From positions 1-64,000 of the forward strand of contig NZ_CAMYBV010000002.1 in assembly GCF_947254095.1 (NCBI RefSeq): 64,000 bases of DNA, in the 5' to 3' direction. The notes under the pieces were generated by a model. The model did no database searches and was not told where the DNA came from. It saw only the letters and a list, made by a program, of their open reading frames with translations. Of this stretch, positions 15,459 to 24,739 are shown piece by piece. Origin of the DNA: an uncultured Mobiluncus sp. Its GTDB lineage: Bacteria; Actinomycetota; Actinomycetes; Actinomycetales; Actinomycetaceae. The position numbers and the translations under genes were made by a program. Position 1 is the first letter of the stretch. Each line of letters begins with the position of its first letter.

Positions 15459-16208
15459 ATGCAGATTAACTTCCAGCGCACGAATTTCCACGGCCGGAAT
15501 GTGAGCCTGTGGGGCGGGGCTGCGGTCGGTGTCCTACTTCCGGCAGCTCAGATGATTTCGGGACGGGGTAATTCCGCAGCATTGCACGTCTCCGTGGCCG
15601 CAGCTGGCAGCGGTGCGGCAGGGTTCTTTGACGATATGTCTGACAGCGACACCACGAATAAATCTACGAAGGGGCTACGCGGTCACATTGGGGCTTTGAA
15701 AGAGGGCCGGTTGAGCCCTGGCCTGGTTAAGATGCTGGCCCTGATGGCTACGGGAGCTGTGGCAGCCCGGCCTCGCCGTGATGTTTGGAGCTGGCTGATT
15801 CAGGCCGGAGTCATTGCCGGAAGCGCAAACCTGATTAATCTGCTGGATTTGAGACCGGGGCGAGCCCTCAAGGTGGCGCTGCTGGGGGGCGCGGCCGGAT
15901 TCTGGCCCGCCCGCAGCGGATGCTACTCCGCGCGTCGGCGGATGGCCGCAACGAACTGTGCTGTAATCGCCGCGGCCTTGCCGCTAGACCTGCGCGAAGT
16001 CACCATGCTGGGCGACACGGGCGCAAACGCGTTAGGAGCGGCCTTGGGCGCCACCTGGTCGCAAGGACGAACGACCCGCACCAACCTCGTGACCTTGGGT
16101 GCAATCGCCGCCCTGACCCTGGCTAGTGAAAAAATCAGTTTCTCGAAAGTCATCGAAAGCCACCCGGTGTTGAAAGCCGGGGACGACTGGGGGCGTCTGC
16201 CCGCGTAG
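15459..16208 (+). CDS. Reduced MraY/WecA-like membrane protein
   Basis: A 249-residue hydrophobic protein with about six membrane segments. FFDDMSD near residue 60, NLINLLDLRPGRALK near 128 and GDTGANALGAALG near 185 resemble, in order, the Asp-Asp, N-x2-N-x2-D and G-D-x-G motifs of polyprenyl-phosphate N-acetylhexosamine-1-phosphate transferases. It is about 80-110 residues shorter than MraY or WecA, and the DG after the second motif is DL here, so activity is uncertain. It lies between steB and a MurJ-type flippase, suggesting lipid-linked sugar work in the envelope. RBS GGAAGGCGAG precedes ATG. Confidence 0.65.
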   Translation: MQINFQRTNFHGRNVSLWGGAAVGVLLPAAQMISGRGNSAALHVSVAAAGSGAAGFFDDMSDSDTTNKSTKGLRGHIGALKEGRLSPGLVKMLALMATGAVAARPRRDVWSWLIQAGVIAGSANLINLLDLRPGRALKVALLGGAAGFWPARSGCYSARRRMAATNCAVIAAALPLDLREVTMLGDTGANALGAALGATWSQGRTTRTNLVTLGAIAALTLASEKISFSKVIESHPVLKAGDDWGRLPA

Positions 16209-16265
16209 AGGCCGCGCGAAGAACGGCGCGTTACGAAAAACAGCTTGAAAGGTGAGTTGACGAAT

Positions 16266-17972
16266 TTGAGGAAGCGTGAAAAAGCCGTCACGAACCCGGT
16301 AGCAGCCTTAGCGGGGGCTGCCGGGACCGTAGCGGTGATGACGCTCATCTCTAGGATTTTTGGTTTCGGACGATGGTTGGCCCAAGCCACCTGGGTTGGG
16401 GCAGGCACGGTCGGTAATGCCTACGCTTCGGCGAACCAAATCCCCAACGTGATTTTTGAAGTCGTGGTCGGGGGCGCTTTGGCTTCCATCACCATCCCAC
16501 TGTTGGCTCAAGCCATTGCCGGCTCGCTGAAAGACGAAGTGAATCGTATCGCCTCGGCACTGTTTACCTGGACACTAACCCTGCTGGTTCCGCTGGGTTT
16601 GCTGGTTTTCGTAGCCGCCGAGCCCATCGCCGTGGTGCTGCCCGTTTCGGTAGGGTCCGATGTCACCACCCAAAATGCGCTGACCGCGTATTTCCTGCGG
16701 GTCTTTGCTCTGCAGATTCCGCTCTATGGGATAGCCGTGGTGCTGGGAGGAATCCTGCAAGCCCACCATCGCTTTGCGTGGCCTGCCCTGATGCCGGCGT
16801 TTTCCTCCGTCGTCACCATCGGCGCTTATGCCGCCTATGGTGCCTTGAGCGGCTCCGACCCGACCGAGTACACCGCTATTACCGCCCTGGCGTGGGGAAC
16901 CACCGCGGGGGTGCTAGTGCTGAGCGTTCCGCTTTTCGTTCCCGTCTGGAACGTGGGGGTGCGCCTGAAGCTAGTGTGGAAAATGCCGCGGGCACAATTC
17001 CGGCAAGCCCTCACTTTGGGAGCCTACGGTATCGGAGCCCTGCTGGCTGCTCAAGGCTATATGCTCGCCACACTATTCCTGACCCGGTGGGGCGGGGTGG
17101 AAGGCACCATCAACGTTTTCCAGTATTCCCAAGCTATCTATCTGCTGCCCTACGCACTGTTCACTTTTCCGGTGGCGACAGTCGTGTTCCCGTTGCTCAC
17201 CAGGCGTTTCGCGGCGGGACAGACGGCAAAAGTGGGGGAGCTGGCCACCAGTTCCACTGCCTTAATTGCCGGTTTGTCTCTGTTGGGGGTCGCCGGTTTG
17301 ATTGCGGTGGCGCCCGGTATGGCAGCGATTTTTGCGTGGAATCGGCCCATTCCGGGACTGGAAGTGGCAGTCGTGGCGATGGCTCCCGCCCTCGTGGGCT
17401 ACGCTCTGCTCTATCACCTGTCACGAGTTTTTATCGCCGTCAACCGGGCGCGGCATTCTTTTTTCGCAGCGCTGCTGGGGTGGGGGATAGCCGCCTTCAG
17501 CGGGTGGTTGCTGATTCTCGTTTTGGCGCCTTCGCGCGGTAACGGTGTCGCCACGCTCATCGCTCTGGGCGTTGGTAACGCTTTGGGCATGAGCGCGGCC
17601 GGGGTCTACCTGCTGATAATGTGGGGACGCCTCCACGTGGGTTCTCCGGTTCGGGTGTTGAAAGCCCTGGTGGTTGCTGTTCCAGGAGCCGCCCTGGGCG
17701 GAGTTTTGGGACGCCTAGCCTATACGGGGGTCGCGACCCTAAACCTGCCTCTAGGGGTGCTATGGGCCACTCTCGGGGCCGGTCTGGTGACGGTAGTCTG
17801 CGCCTTGCCGGGACTGAAAGTCATCGCCACGCCGTTTAGGAAACAAACTCGCTCGGCCCGCCACGCTCCCGAATCCGCACCAATGACCGGGGACCTTGGG
17901 CCAACCCCTCCCCCTCAGAGTCCTCTCCCGGCAGAACCTCAGACACCACGTTTGGAAGAAGGCGAATCGTGA
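16266..17972 (+). CDS. murJ: MurJ/MviN-type lipid-linked oligosaccharide flippase
   Basis: Predicted to flip lipid II or another polyprenyl-linked glycan across the membrane. The product is about 568 residues with 14 hydrophobic segments and the MurJ N-terminus AVMTLISRIFGFGRWLAQ, followed by ANQIPNVIFEVVVGG. A hydrophilic Pro-rich cytoplasmic tail of about 45 residues ends it. The start is uncertain: TTG 16266 is best spaced from AAAGGTGAG, but TTG 16245 and 16257 are in frame. It overlaps the next gene by 4 bp (GTGA). Whether it is the only MurJ of the cell cannot be told from this window. Confidence 0.88.
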   Translation: MRKREKAVTNPVAALAGAAGTVAVMTLISRIFGFGRWLAQATWVGAGTVGNAYASANQIPNVIFEVVVGGALASITIPLLAQAIAGSLKDEVNRIASALFTWTLTLLVPLGLLVFVAAEPIAVVLPVSVGSDVTTQNALTAYFLRVFALQIPLYGIAVVLGGILQAHHRFAWPALMPAFSSVVTIGAYAAYGALSGSDPTEYTAITALAWGTTAGVLVLSVPLFVPVWNVGVRLKLVWKMPRAQFRQALTLGAYGIGALLAAQGYMLATLFLTRWGGVEGTINVFQYSQAIYLLPYALFTFPVATVVFPLLTRRFAAGQTAKVGELATSSTALIAGLSLLGVAGLIAVAPGMAAIFAWNRPIPGLEVAVVAMAPALVGYALLYHLSRVFIAVNRARHSFFAALLGWGIAAFSGWLLILVLAPSRGNGVATLIALGVGNALGMSAAGVYLLIMWGRLHVGSPVRVLKALVVAVPGAALGGVLGRLAYTGVATLNLPLGVLWATLGAGLVTVVCALPGLKVIATPFRKQTRSARHAPESAPMTGDLGPTPPPQSPLPAEPQTPRLEEGES

Positions 17973-19228
17973 AAATAACCATGGTGATGGGCAAGGCCTC
18001 ACACTCGATGGGAACTTTCGTAGCGTCGCTATCGAGTGCTTTGGCGGCGAAAGGCCACGATGTCCGAATTATTGCCGAGCCTACCAGCGCCAAGCTATAT
18101 CGCCTTAAGAATGTTTTGCCGCTGTGGATTGTGAAACCGCGCAGACTGTTCCTGATGGGTACGAATCTGCAGCGGTTGCGCCGGGCGCGAGACGTGTTCA
18201 AGGACTCTGATGTCATTCACGTCCACGGGCTGAAAGCGGCACTATATGCCCTGGTACTGACCATGTTTATCCCCAATGCTCCGCCGCTTTTGGTGTCGCT
18301 TTACGAACTGAACGATGAACGCCGCGACACGTTCTGGCGGCGGATGTTCTTTCGCTGGATGGATAGCCGGGCTTCGCTCATCTCGGGCTCCTCGCTGCGC
18401 CTAACCGCAAAGATTGACCGGCAATCATCGGCGGACACCGACTCGGCAGTATCTTTCCTGGTCAGCCCCAGGGTAGAGAAACTCTTGCGGACCGGAATGC
18501 TCAATCGCAAGGAGCGGGTGGGTAACTGGGCCAAGCTGGCGGCCGCGGAACGACTGCGCAACCGCGGCCAGCTAGTGCTGGGGATTGGCCCGATTGAGCA
18601 AGAAAAACGTTTTGACCGGTTTGTCCGGGCTATGCAGCGGGTGACCTATCCAGCCACCGGCGTGGTTATCGGGGACGGAGACCCCCAGCTGCTGGCGGGT
18701 CTGCGCTCTTACGGCACCGATGCGCAGGTTTCTTTCCTGGGGTGGCGTAGGTCCTTGGACACGTGGCTGCAAGCCGCGAGCGTGCTGCTCATCACTTCCG
18801 AATGGGAGTCGCGGGGCTTCATCGCCCAAGAAGCCATGAGCTTGGGTCTGCCGATTGTGTCTGCCCCGGTCGGAAAATTGCGCGATATTTTGCTGCCGGC
18901 AGGAGTAGCAGTAGAAAGTCAACAGAGTGAGAGCCTAATCGGAGGGGAACGAGACGCGGGAACGTCCAATGAGACGGAACTGGGGATTGGCAGCCTTGTG
19001 GTGGACACGGAAGATGCTGACGCCACGGCTCAAGCCATTACGAAACTGCTGGCCAACCCCAGCATCTGGTATGAAAAACAAGAGTCTGCTCGGCATCGCG
19101 CCGCCACCTGGCCGACCACCGAGCAAGTCGCCAGCGAATGGCTGGGGTTTTATCGGCGCTCCCAAGCGGGCCAGGGCCAGCGAGAAAACCACAGTACCTC
19201 GGAACCGCAAATAGGAGAACACAAATGA
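17969..19228 (+). CDS. GT-B glycosyltransferase, family 4-like
   Basis: A 419-residue glycosyltransferase with two Rossmann-like halves: MKITMVMGKASHSMGTFVASL at the N-terminus for acceptor binding, and LVLGIGPIEQEKRFDRFV near 200 with the donor-binding E-x7-E region SEWESRGFIAQEAMSLGLPIV near 275. There is no membrane anchor. GTG 17969 overlaps the murJ stop, so the two are coupled. Together with the MraY-like gene this suggests assembly and export of a lipid-linked glycan. The donor and acceptor sugars cannot be read from sequence. Confidence 0.85.
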   Translation: MKITMVMGKASHSMGTFVASLSSALAAKGHDVRIIAEPTSAKLYRLKNVLPLWIVKPRRLFLMGTNLQRLRRARDVFKDSDVIHVHGLKAALYALVLTMFIPNAPPLLVSLYELNDERRDTFWRRMFFRWMDSRASLISGSSLRLTAKIDRQSSADTDSAVSFLVSPRVEKLLRTGMLNRKERVGNWAKLAAAERLRNRGQLVLGIGPIEQEKRFDRFVRAMQRVTYPATGVVIGDGDPQLLAGLRSYGTDAQVSFLGWRRSLDTWLQAASVLLITSEWESRGFIAQEAMSLGLPIVSAPVGKLRDILLPAGVAVESQQSESLIGGERDAGTSNETELGIGSLVVDTEDADATAQAITKLLANPSIWYEKQESARHRAATWPTTEQVASEWLGFYRRSQAGQGQRENHSTSEPQIGEHK

Positions 19229-19905
19229 GCGATACCCCCTCGCACTGGGAACCCTTGGAAGATAAGCGAACCGAGTTTCCCGTGGTGGATTCTCTGGAAG
19301 TGTTTACGGGCAAGGTATTTTCCATGCTCACCGAGTGGGTTCGCTATGGCGATGGGGCGGTGATACGGGATTTTGTGAAGCATCCGGGGGCGGTTGCCAT
19401 CGTTCCGATACGAGAAGGCCCGGCCAGCACTTCGGGAGAGCCGGAAGTGCTGCTGATCAACCAGTATCGTCACCCGGTGGGCGCGACCCTGTGGGAGATT
19501 CCCGCGGGATTGCTGGACATTGCGGGGGAGGATCCACTGCGGGCAGCGCAACGGGAGCTGGAGGAAGAAGCCGATTTGCACGCGGCTCGCTGGGATGTGC
19601 TGGTGGATTATTTCACCACACCGGGCGGGTCTTCCGAAGCTCTGCGAGTGTTCTTGGCCCGCGATTTGACACTGATTCCCGATGTGGAGCGCAGTTTTCA
19701 GCGTGAAGCCGAAGAAGCGTTTATGACGCGGCGCTGGGTGGGGTTGCGTCAGGCGGTGGCGGCGATTTTTGCGGGACAGATACATAATCCTTCCGCGGTT
19801 GTCGGAGTGTTGGCCACCGCGCTGGCTCTGGGGCTGCCCGGCGTTTCTCCGGTTTCTTTGCGCCCGGTGTCAGCCCCGTGGTTTCGGAAAACCTATCCGA
19901 ATTAG
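19225..19905 (+). CDS. NUDIX hydrolase, ADP-ribose pyrophosphatase-like
   Basis: A 226-residue hydrolase of nucleoside diphosphate derivatives. The NUDIX box is complete: GLLDIAGEDPLRAAQRELEE continuing EADL (about 104-127), giving the G-x5-E-x7-RE-x2-EE pattern. The position matches M. tuberculosis Rv1700, an ADP-ribose pyrophosphatase downstream of steB and pyrG. ATG 19225 has TAGGAGAA upstream and overlaps the previous stop (ATGA). Neither pyrG nor xerD, its usual neighbours, is present here. Confidence 0.9.
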   Translation: MSDTPSHWEPLEDKRTEFPVVDSLEVFTGKVFSMLTEWVRYGDGAVIRDFVKHPGAVAIVPIREGPASTSGEPEVLLINQYRHPVGATLWEIPAGLLDIAGEDPLRAAQRELEEEADLHAARWDVLVDYFTTPGGSSEALRVFLARDLTLIPDVERSFQREAEEAFMTRRWVGLRQAVAAIFAGQIHNPSAVVGVLATALALGLPGVSPVSLRPVSAPWFRKTYPN

Positions 19906-20057
19906 ACCCGCCGCCAGTCCGCTGTGCTGCCGTTGTTTGGAGCTCCAGCCGAACGCCGCTGGTCTAGCCCGGCTGAGGAAAACTGATTTTTGACACACTC
20001 ACGTTGCGCAAATTTCTCAATAAAACCGCAGTTTGGCGTATTTTGGCGGGTTTTAAG

Positions 20058-20102
20058 CAATGACTCGCTTGGGAAAATATGCTAGATTTAGGAAAGTCAT
20101 TG
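20058..20102 (+). promoter_or_regulatory. Candidate suf promoter flanked by an 8-bp inverted repeat
   Basis: CAATGACT (20058-20065) is exactly reverse-complemented at 20095-20102. Between them lies a -10-like TATGCTAGATT (20078-20088). The arms bracket the presumed promoter 34 nt before sufR, where an autorepressor could bind. Chance occurrence is possible. Confidence 0.4.
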
Positions 20103-20135
20103 TTGATGTAAAGATTTTGATGAAAGGGGAACGGG

Positions 20136-20867
20136 ATGCCAGCAATCGTGGATGATCAGGGCACCCGTCAAGTCGTTCTGGACCTAATCATCGAAAAAGG
20201 CCCCATTACTGCTTCTGTCCTGGCTAACATCCTCAAACTCACCCCGGCGGCAGTTCGCCGCCACCTCATCTATCTGGAGGACAGCGGGCAAATCGAGAAC
20301 CTCGAATCGACCGGAAAGATTCGCGGTCGCGGGCGTCCGGCACGCCACTATGTGGCAACCGACGCCGGGCGCGCCACGTTGCCAGATGGTTATTCACAGA
20401 TGGCGAATAAAGCGCTGGACTACCTGCAACAGGTTGCCGGTGACCAGGCTATCGAAGATTTTGCGAACCGACATTCGCGAGAAGTCGAACGCCGTTATGC
20501 TCCGGTGGTTCATGCCGCCGGAGATGACCCACAAGCCCGGGTCGTGGCTTTGGCGGATGCGTTGGCGCAGGACGGCTATGCCGCAACTGTTCGGCAAACC
20601 GCGCATGGGCTGGCGCTGCAGCTGTGCCAGGGATCCTGCCCAGTACAGGACGTGGCCAAGTCCTATCCGAAACTGTGTGAGGCAGAAACACAAGCCTTTT
20701 CCCGGCTGCTTGACACCCATGTGCAACGTCTCGCTACGCTCGCCGAGGGCGACCATGCCTGCACCACCAGCGTGCCGCTAACCCTGCGTAAGAATGGGGC
20801 CATGAGCAGCATTAATGTATTGAGCGCGGCGAAGGCCAGCGCGAAGTCGGGAGGAACAAAAAAGTGA
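20136..20867 (+). CDS. sufR: SUF operon repressor SufR (iron-sulfur sensor)
   Basis: Helix-turn-helix regulator expected to carry a [2Fe-2S] or [4Fe-4S] cluster and repress the suf operon when cluster supply is sufficient. The 243-residue protein has an N-terminal winged HTH (ITASVLANILKLTPAAVRRH, residues about 24-43) with the wing GRGRPARHY. Candidate cluster ligands are C164 and C168 (CQGSC) and C181, with another Cys near 209 (HACTT). It starts at ATG with GAAAGGGGAACGGG upstream and is the first gene of the operon, as in M. tuberculosis (Rv1460). Confidence 0.93.
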   Translation: MPAIVDDQGTRQVVLDLIIEKGPITASVLANILKLTPAAVRRHLIYLEDSGQIENLESTGKIRGRGRPARHYVATDAGRATLPDGYSQMANKALDYLQQVAGDQAIEDFANRHSREVERRYAPVVHAAGDDPQARVVALADALAQDGYAATVRQTAHGLALQLCQGSCPVQDVAKSYPKLCEAETQAFSRLLDTHVQRLATLAEGDHACTTSVPLTLRKNGAMSSINVLSAAKASAKSGGTKK

Positions 20868-20951
20868 AGACGCCCCCTGGTGACTTCTGACAACATAAAG
20901 CCCCGAACGGGCTACCCAGACTTAGAGAAAAACTCGAATGAAAGGACAGAG

Positions 20952-22397
20952 ATGAGCGATGCTCTGACTGAGTCAGATCAGAAAAAGCGCGCGGATGATG
21001 AGATTATTGAGTCTATTTCCGATAAGTACGAATTTGGCTGGCATGACTCCGATGCTGCCGGACAGGCCGCGAAGCGTGGCTTGGACGAGGAAGTGGTGCG
21101 CTATATCTCCAAGATGAAGGATGAGCCGGAATGGATGCTGAAAATGAGGCTGAAAGCTCTCAAGATTTTTCAGCGCAAGCCCATTCCAAACTGGGGTCCC
21201 GATTTGAACTTCCTGGACTTTGACGAGTTCAAGTACTTCGTGCGGGCCGCCGATAAGGTCGCCCAATCCTGGGATGACCTGCCCGAGGACATCAAACAGA
21301 CCTATGACCGTCTGGGAATTCCCGAAGCGGAGCGCCAACGCCTAGTGGACGGGGTGGCCGCCCAGTACGAATCGGAAGTCGTCTACCACCAAATTCGCGA
21401 AGACCTCGAGAAACAGGGAGTCGTGTTTCTTGACACTGACACGGGATTGAAAGAATACCCCGAGCTGTTCCAGGAGTACTTTGGGCGGGCCGTACCGGCG
21501 GGGGACAACAAATTCGCCGCGCTGAACACGGCCGTGTGGTCCGGCGGTTCATTTATCTACGTTCCTAAGGGAGTGCAGTGTACGGTTCCCCTGCAGGCCT
21601 ACTTCCGCATCAACACCGAGAGCATGGGGCAATTCGAGCGGACCCTAATCATCGCCGACGAAGGCTCCTACGTACACTACGTGGAAGGCTGTACCGCCCC
21701 GATTTACCAGTCGGATTCCCTGCACGCCGCCATCGTGGAAATCTTTGTGAAAAAGAACGCCCGGGTGCGCTACACAACCATCCAAAACTGGTCGAATAAC
21801 GTGTTGAACCTGGTGACCCAACGTGCCTTCTGCGAGGAAGGCGCCACGATGGAATGGATTGACGGCAACATCGGCTCGCGCATCAACATGAAATATCCCT
21901 CGGTGTACCTGCTGGGGGAGCACGCTCACGGTGAGACGCTGTCCATCGCTTTTGCGGGCAAGGGACAGCATCAGGACACCGGCTCAAAAATGCTGCACCG
22001 AGCACCGCACACGTCCTCGCACATTGTCAGCAAATCTATCTCGCGGCAAGGCGGACGTTCGTCATACCGGGGCTTGGTCGACATTGCCGAAAACGCCACC
22101 GGTTCTAAGTCCAACGTGCTGTGCGACGCCCTACTGGTGGACACCATTTCCCGCTCTGACACCTACCCTTATGTGGATGTGCGCAATGACGAGGTTGAAA
22201 TGGGACACGAAGCGACCGTTTCCAAAGTGTCTGAGGACCAGCTGTTTTACCTGATGAGCCGGGGGCTCACCGAGACGGAAGCGATGGCGACCATCGTGCG
22301 TGGTTTTGTCGAGCCCATCGCCAAGGAACTGCCGATGGAATACGCCTTGGAGCTGAATCGACTTATCGAACTGCAGATGGAAGGGTCGGTGGGCTAA
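20952..22397 (+). CDS. sufB: Fe-S cluster assembly scaffold SufB
   Basis: Core scaffold of the SufBC2D complex on which nascent iron-sulfur clusters are built. The 481-residue length and motifs match: FIYVPKGVQCTVPLQAYFRI, YVHYVEGCTAP, and a C-terminal DALLVDTISRSDTYPYV followed by the conserved MGHEATVSKVSEDQLFYLMS shared with SufD. ATG 20952 is preceded by AAAGGA; upstream in-frame GTG/TTG codons lack ribosome sites. The stop is directly followed by the sufD start. No intein is present, unlike mycobacterial SufB. Confidence 0.98.
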   Translation: MSDALTESDQKKRADDEIIESISDKYEFGWHDSDAAGQAAKRGLDEEVVRYISKMKDEPEWMLKMRLKALKIFQRKPIPNWGPDLNFLDFDEFKYFVRAADKVAQSWDDLPEDIKQTYDRLGIPEAERQRLVDGVAAQYESEVVYHQIREDLEKQGVVFLDTDTGLKEYPELFQEYFGRAVPAGDNKFAALNTAVWSGGSFIYVPKGVQCTVPLQAYFRINTESMGQFERTLIIADEGSYVHYVEGCTAPIYQSDSLHAAIVEIFVKKNARVRYTTIQNWSNNVLNLVTQRAFCEEGATMEWIDGNIGSRINMKYPSVYLLGEHAHGETLSIAFAGKGQHQDTGSKMLHRAPHTSSHIVSKSISRQGGRSSYRGLVDIAENATGSKSNVLCDALLVDTISRSDTYPYVDVRNDEVEMGHEATVSKVSEDQLFYLMSRGLTETEAMATIVRGFVEPIAKELPMEYALELNRLIELQMEGSVG

Positions 22398-23567
22398 ATG
22401 ACTGAAGTAACTGTGCCAACAGGCGGTGTGCTGGCCGCTCCGACCCCGACCCGGGTGACTTCCACTTCCGTGGAGGATTTTCCGATGCCGACCGGACGGG
22501 AAGAGGCCTGGCGTTTCACGCCATTATCGCGGTTTGCCGGTTTGCTGGAAGAATCTCTCCAGGGTGGCGGAGCCAAGTTTGCGGTGGACGGCACGGCTTT
22601 GCGTGCCGACGAACCAGTCCAGCCCGAGGCGGGTCTGACCCTGAAACTGTCCGCGGTGGTGGGACTGTCGCCCCTGGCCGGAGCCCCTTTTGATCGCGCT
22701 GGGGCCGTAGGGTGGAGCAATATTTCCAAAACCCTCGATGTGGCGGTGACAGGCGCGGTGAGTCGACCGGTCTGGATTGACGTCACCGCTGAGGAGCCAG
22801 ACACGGTCGGTCACGTGCGGATACACGCGGAAAAAGCGTCCCAAGCTACCATCGTGTTGCGTCATCGCGGCGGCGGCTCCCTGAACGAGACGTTGGAAGT
22901 GAAAGCGGAGCCGGACGCGAAACTGAACGTGGTCAGCCTGCAAGCTTGGGACGATACCGCGGTGCATATGGCGACCCAACAGATGACTTTGGGTGAGAAC
23001 GCCAGCGTGAAACACGCCAACGTCACCTTGGGAGGGGACTCAGTGCGAATTGCGATGGGAGTGAATCTGCCCGCAGAACGCAGCGATCTAAACCTGCTGG
23101 GACTGTACTTTACCAACGCGGGAAAACATCAGGAACACCGGCTGTTTATCGAGCATACGGGGCAAAAATCGAAGTCCCGTGTGACTTACAAGGGAGCTTT
23201 GCAAGGCCAGGAGGCCCGCGCCGTGTGGATTGGCGACGTCGGTATCGGGCCGCAGGCTTTCGGGACGGATTCCTACGAACTGAACCGAAACCTGGTGCTG
23301 GGCAAGGGACCTCGCGTGGATTCCGTGCCGAATCTAGAGATTCACAACGGTGAAATCGAAGGTGCCGGACACGCTTCGGCAACCGGCCGATTTGACGACG
23401 AACAGCTGTTCTACCTGCAAAGCCGCGGCATCGACGCGGTCAACGCGAAACGACTGGTGGTGCGCGCGTTCTATGCGGAACTATTGAATATGTTAGAAAT
23501 ACCGGAATTGACTGACTACGTATTGGGAACCGTAGATAGTCACCTGAGTGTAGGGAGTTTGCAATGA
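22398..23567 (+). CDS. sufD: Fe-S cluster assembly protein SufD
   Basis: Paralogue and partner of SufB in the SufBC2D scaffold. The 389-residue protein has the beta-helix core and the shared C-terminal signature: VDSVPNLEIHNGEIEGAGHA, then GRFDDEQLFYLQSRGIDAVN, with the conserved His interacting with the cluster site. The N-terminus contains GREEAWRFTPLSRF, typical of SufD. It starts immediately after the sufB stop and overlaps the next gene by 4 bp. Confidence 0.96.
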   Translation: MTEVTVPTGGVLAAPTPTRVTSTSVEDFPMPTGREEAWRFTPLSRFAGLLEESLQGGGAKFAVDGTALRADEPVQPEAGLTLKLSAVVGLSPLAGAPFDRAGAVGWSNISKTLDVAVTGAVSRPVWIDVTAEEPDTVGHVRIHAEKASQATIVLRHRGGGSLNETLEVKAEPDAKLNVVSLQAWDDTAVHMATQQMTLGENASVKHANVTLGGDSVRIAMGVNLPAERSDLNLLGLYFTNAGKHQEHRLFIEHTGQKSKSRVTYKGALQGQEARAVWIGDVGIGPQAFGTDSYELNRNLVLGKGPRVDSVPNLEIHNGEIEGAGHASATGRFDDEQLFYLQSRGIDAVNAKRLVVRAFYAELLNMLEIPELTDYVLGTVDSHLSVGSLQ

Positions 23568-23875
23568 GTTTTATCAATGTTGCCAGTGTCGATGAAATCG
23601 AGCCGGGAACCGGCAAAGAAGTTACTGTGGAAGACACCGAAATCGTGGTTTTGCGCAGCGATGAGGGAGATTTCCACGCGATGGCAAAGGAATGTCCGCA
23701 CGCCGGGTTCTCCATGGTGGACGGCATTATTGAGGACGGTTGCGTAGAGTGTGCCGCGCATGGGGCGCAGTTCGATTTGGAAACCGGCGAGCCGCAGTCG
23801 CCGGCGCACGACCCACTGAAGATTTACCCCGTCCAAATTGCCGACGGTTTCGTAGCGGTGGATTTGAAAGCATAA
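23564..23875 (+). CDS. Rieske-type [2Fe-2S] ferredoxin in the suf operon
   Basis: A 103-residue Rieske protein, similar to ferredoxin subunits of ring-hydroxylating oxygenases. Ligands are seen in KECPHAGFSM (Cys-x-His, near residue 44) and CVECAAHG (Cys-x2-His, near 64). It sits between sufD and sufC with a 4-bp overlap to sufD, an arrangement common in actinobacterial suf operons. It may deliver electrons for cluster assembly, but the role is not established. Confidence 0.92.
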   Translation: MSFINVASVDEIEPGTGKEVTVEDTEIVVLRSDEGDFHAMAKECPHAGFSMVDGIIEDGCVECAAHGAQFDLETGEPQSPAHDPLKIYPVQIADGFVAVDLKA

Positions 23876-23941
23876 CAAAGCCCGGCTGAGCACGAAACGT
23901 GCCGAACGGCTTGGAATGGAAAAAGGAAACAGGAGAAAACA

Positions 23942-24706
23942 GTGTCAGTGTTGGAAGTAAAGGACCTCAAAGCCCAGGTGGAGACCCCGGAGGGGCCAAA
24001 AAAGATTTTGAAAGGCGTAAACCTGACCATCAACTCCGGGGAAGTACACGCCATTATGGGACCCAACGGTTCGGGCAAATCGACTCTGAGCTATGTCCTG
24101 GCGGGACACCCGAAATATGAAGTCACCGGCGGCGAAGCCTGTCTGGACGGCAAGAACATCCTGGAGATGAGTGTGGACGAGCGCGCTCGGGCGGGACTGT
24201 TCCTGGCGATGCAGTACCCGGTCGAAGTCCCCGGGGTGAGCGTGTCGAACTTCTTGCGCACCGCCAAAACCGCGGTGGCAGGGCAAGCTCCAGCGTTGCG
24301 CAACTGGATGAAAGAAGTCAACGGAGCTTTTGACGACTTTAAAATGGAGAAAGAATTTGCCAGCCGGGATCTGAATGCAGGTTTTTCCGGCGGGGAAAAG
24401 AAACGCCTGGAAATCCTGCAGATGCAGCTGCTGGCGCCGCAGTTCGCGATCTTGGACGAAACGGATTCCGGCTTGGATATTGACGCTCTCAAGGTAGTTT
24501 CCGAAGGTATCAACCGGGTGCATGAGGCTGCCAATACCGGAATCCTGCTGATTACCCACTATTCCCGGATTTTGCGTTACGTCCACCCCGATTTTGTTCA
24601 TGTTTTCGTGGATGGGCGCATCAGCAAAGAAGGTGGACCCGAACTGGCCGACGAACTCGAAGCTGAGGGCTACGACAAGTACCTGGGGACTTCGACGGCT
24701 GCCTAA
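23942..24706 (+). CDS. sufC: Fe-S assembly ATPase SufC
   Basis: ABC-type cytoplasmic ATPase that drives conformational change in SufBC2D. The 254-residue protein has Walker A MGPNGSGKST near residue 39, signature FSGGEKKRLE near 150, Walker B FAILDETDSGLD and the H-loop LLITHYSRIL near 200, with the D-loop typical of SufC. GTG 23942 follows GGAGAAAAC. The 66-bp gap to the Rieske gene shows no terminator. Confidence 0.97.
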   Translation: MSVLEVKDLKAQVETPEGPKKILKGVNLTINSGEVHAIMGPNGSGKSTLSYVLAGHPKYEVTGGEACLDGKNILEMSVDERARAGLFLAMQYPVEVPGVSVSNFLRTAKTAVAGQAPALRNWMKEVNGAFDDFKMEKEFASRDLNAGFSGGEKKRLEILQMQLLAPQFAILDETDSGLDIDALKVVSEGINRVHEAANTGILLITHYSRILRYVHPDFVHVFVDGRISKEGGPELADELEAEGYDKYLGTSTAA

Positions 24707-24739
24707 AGGCGGCGTGAGCGGCGAAGGGAAGGAGTTGTC

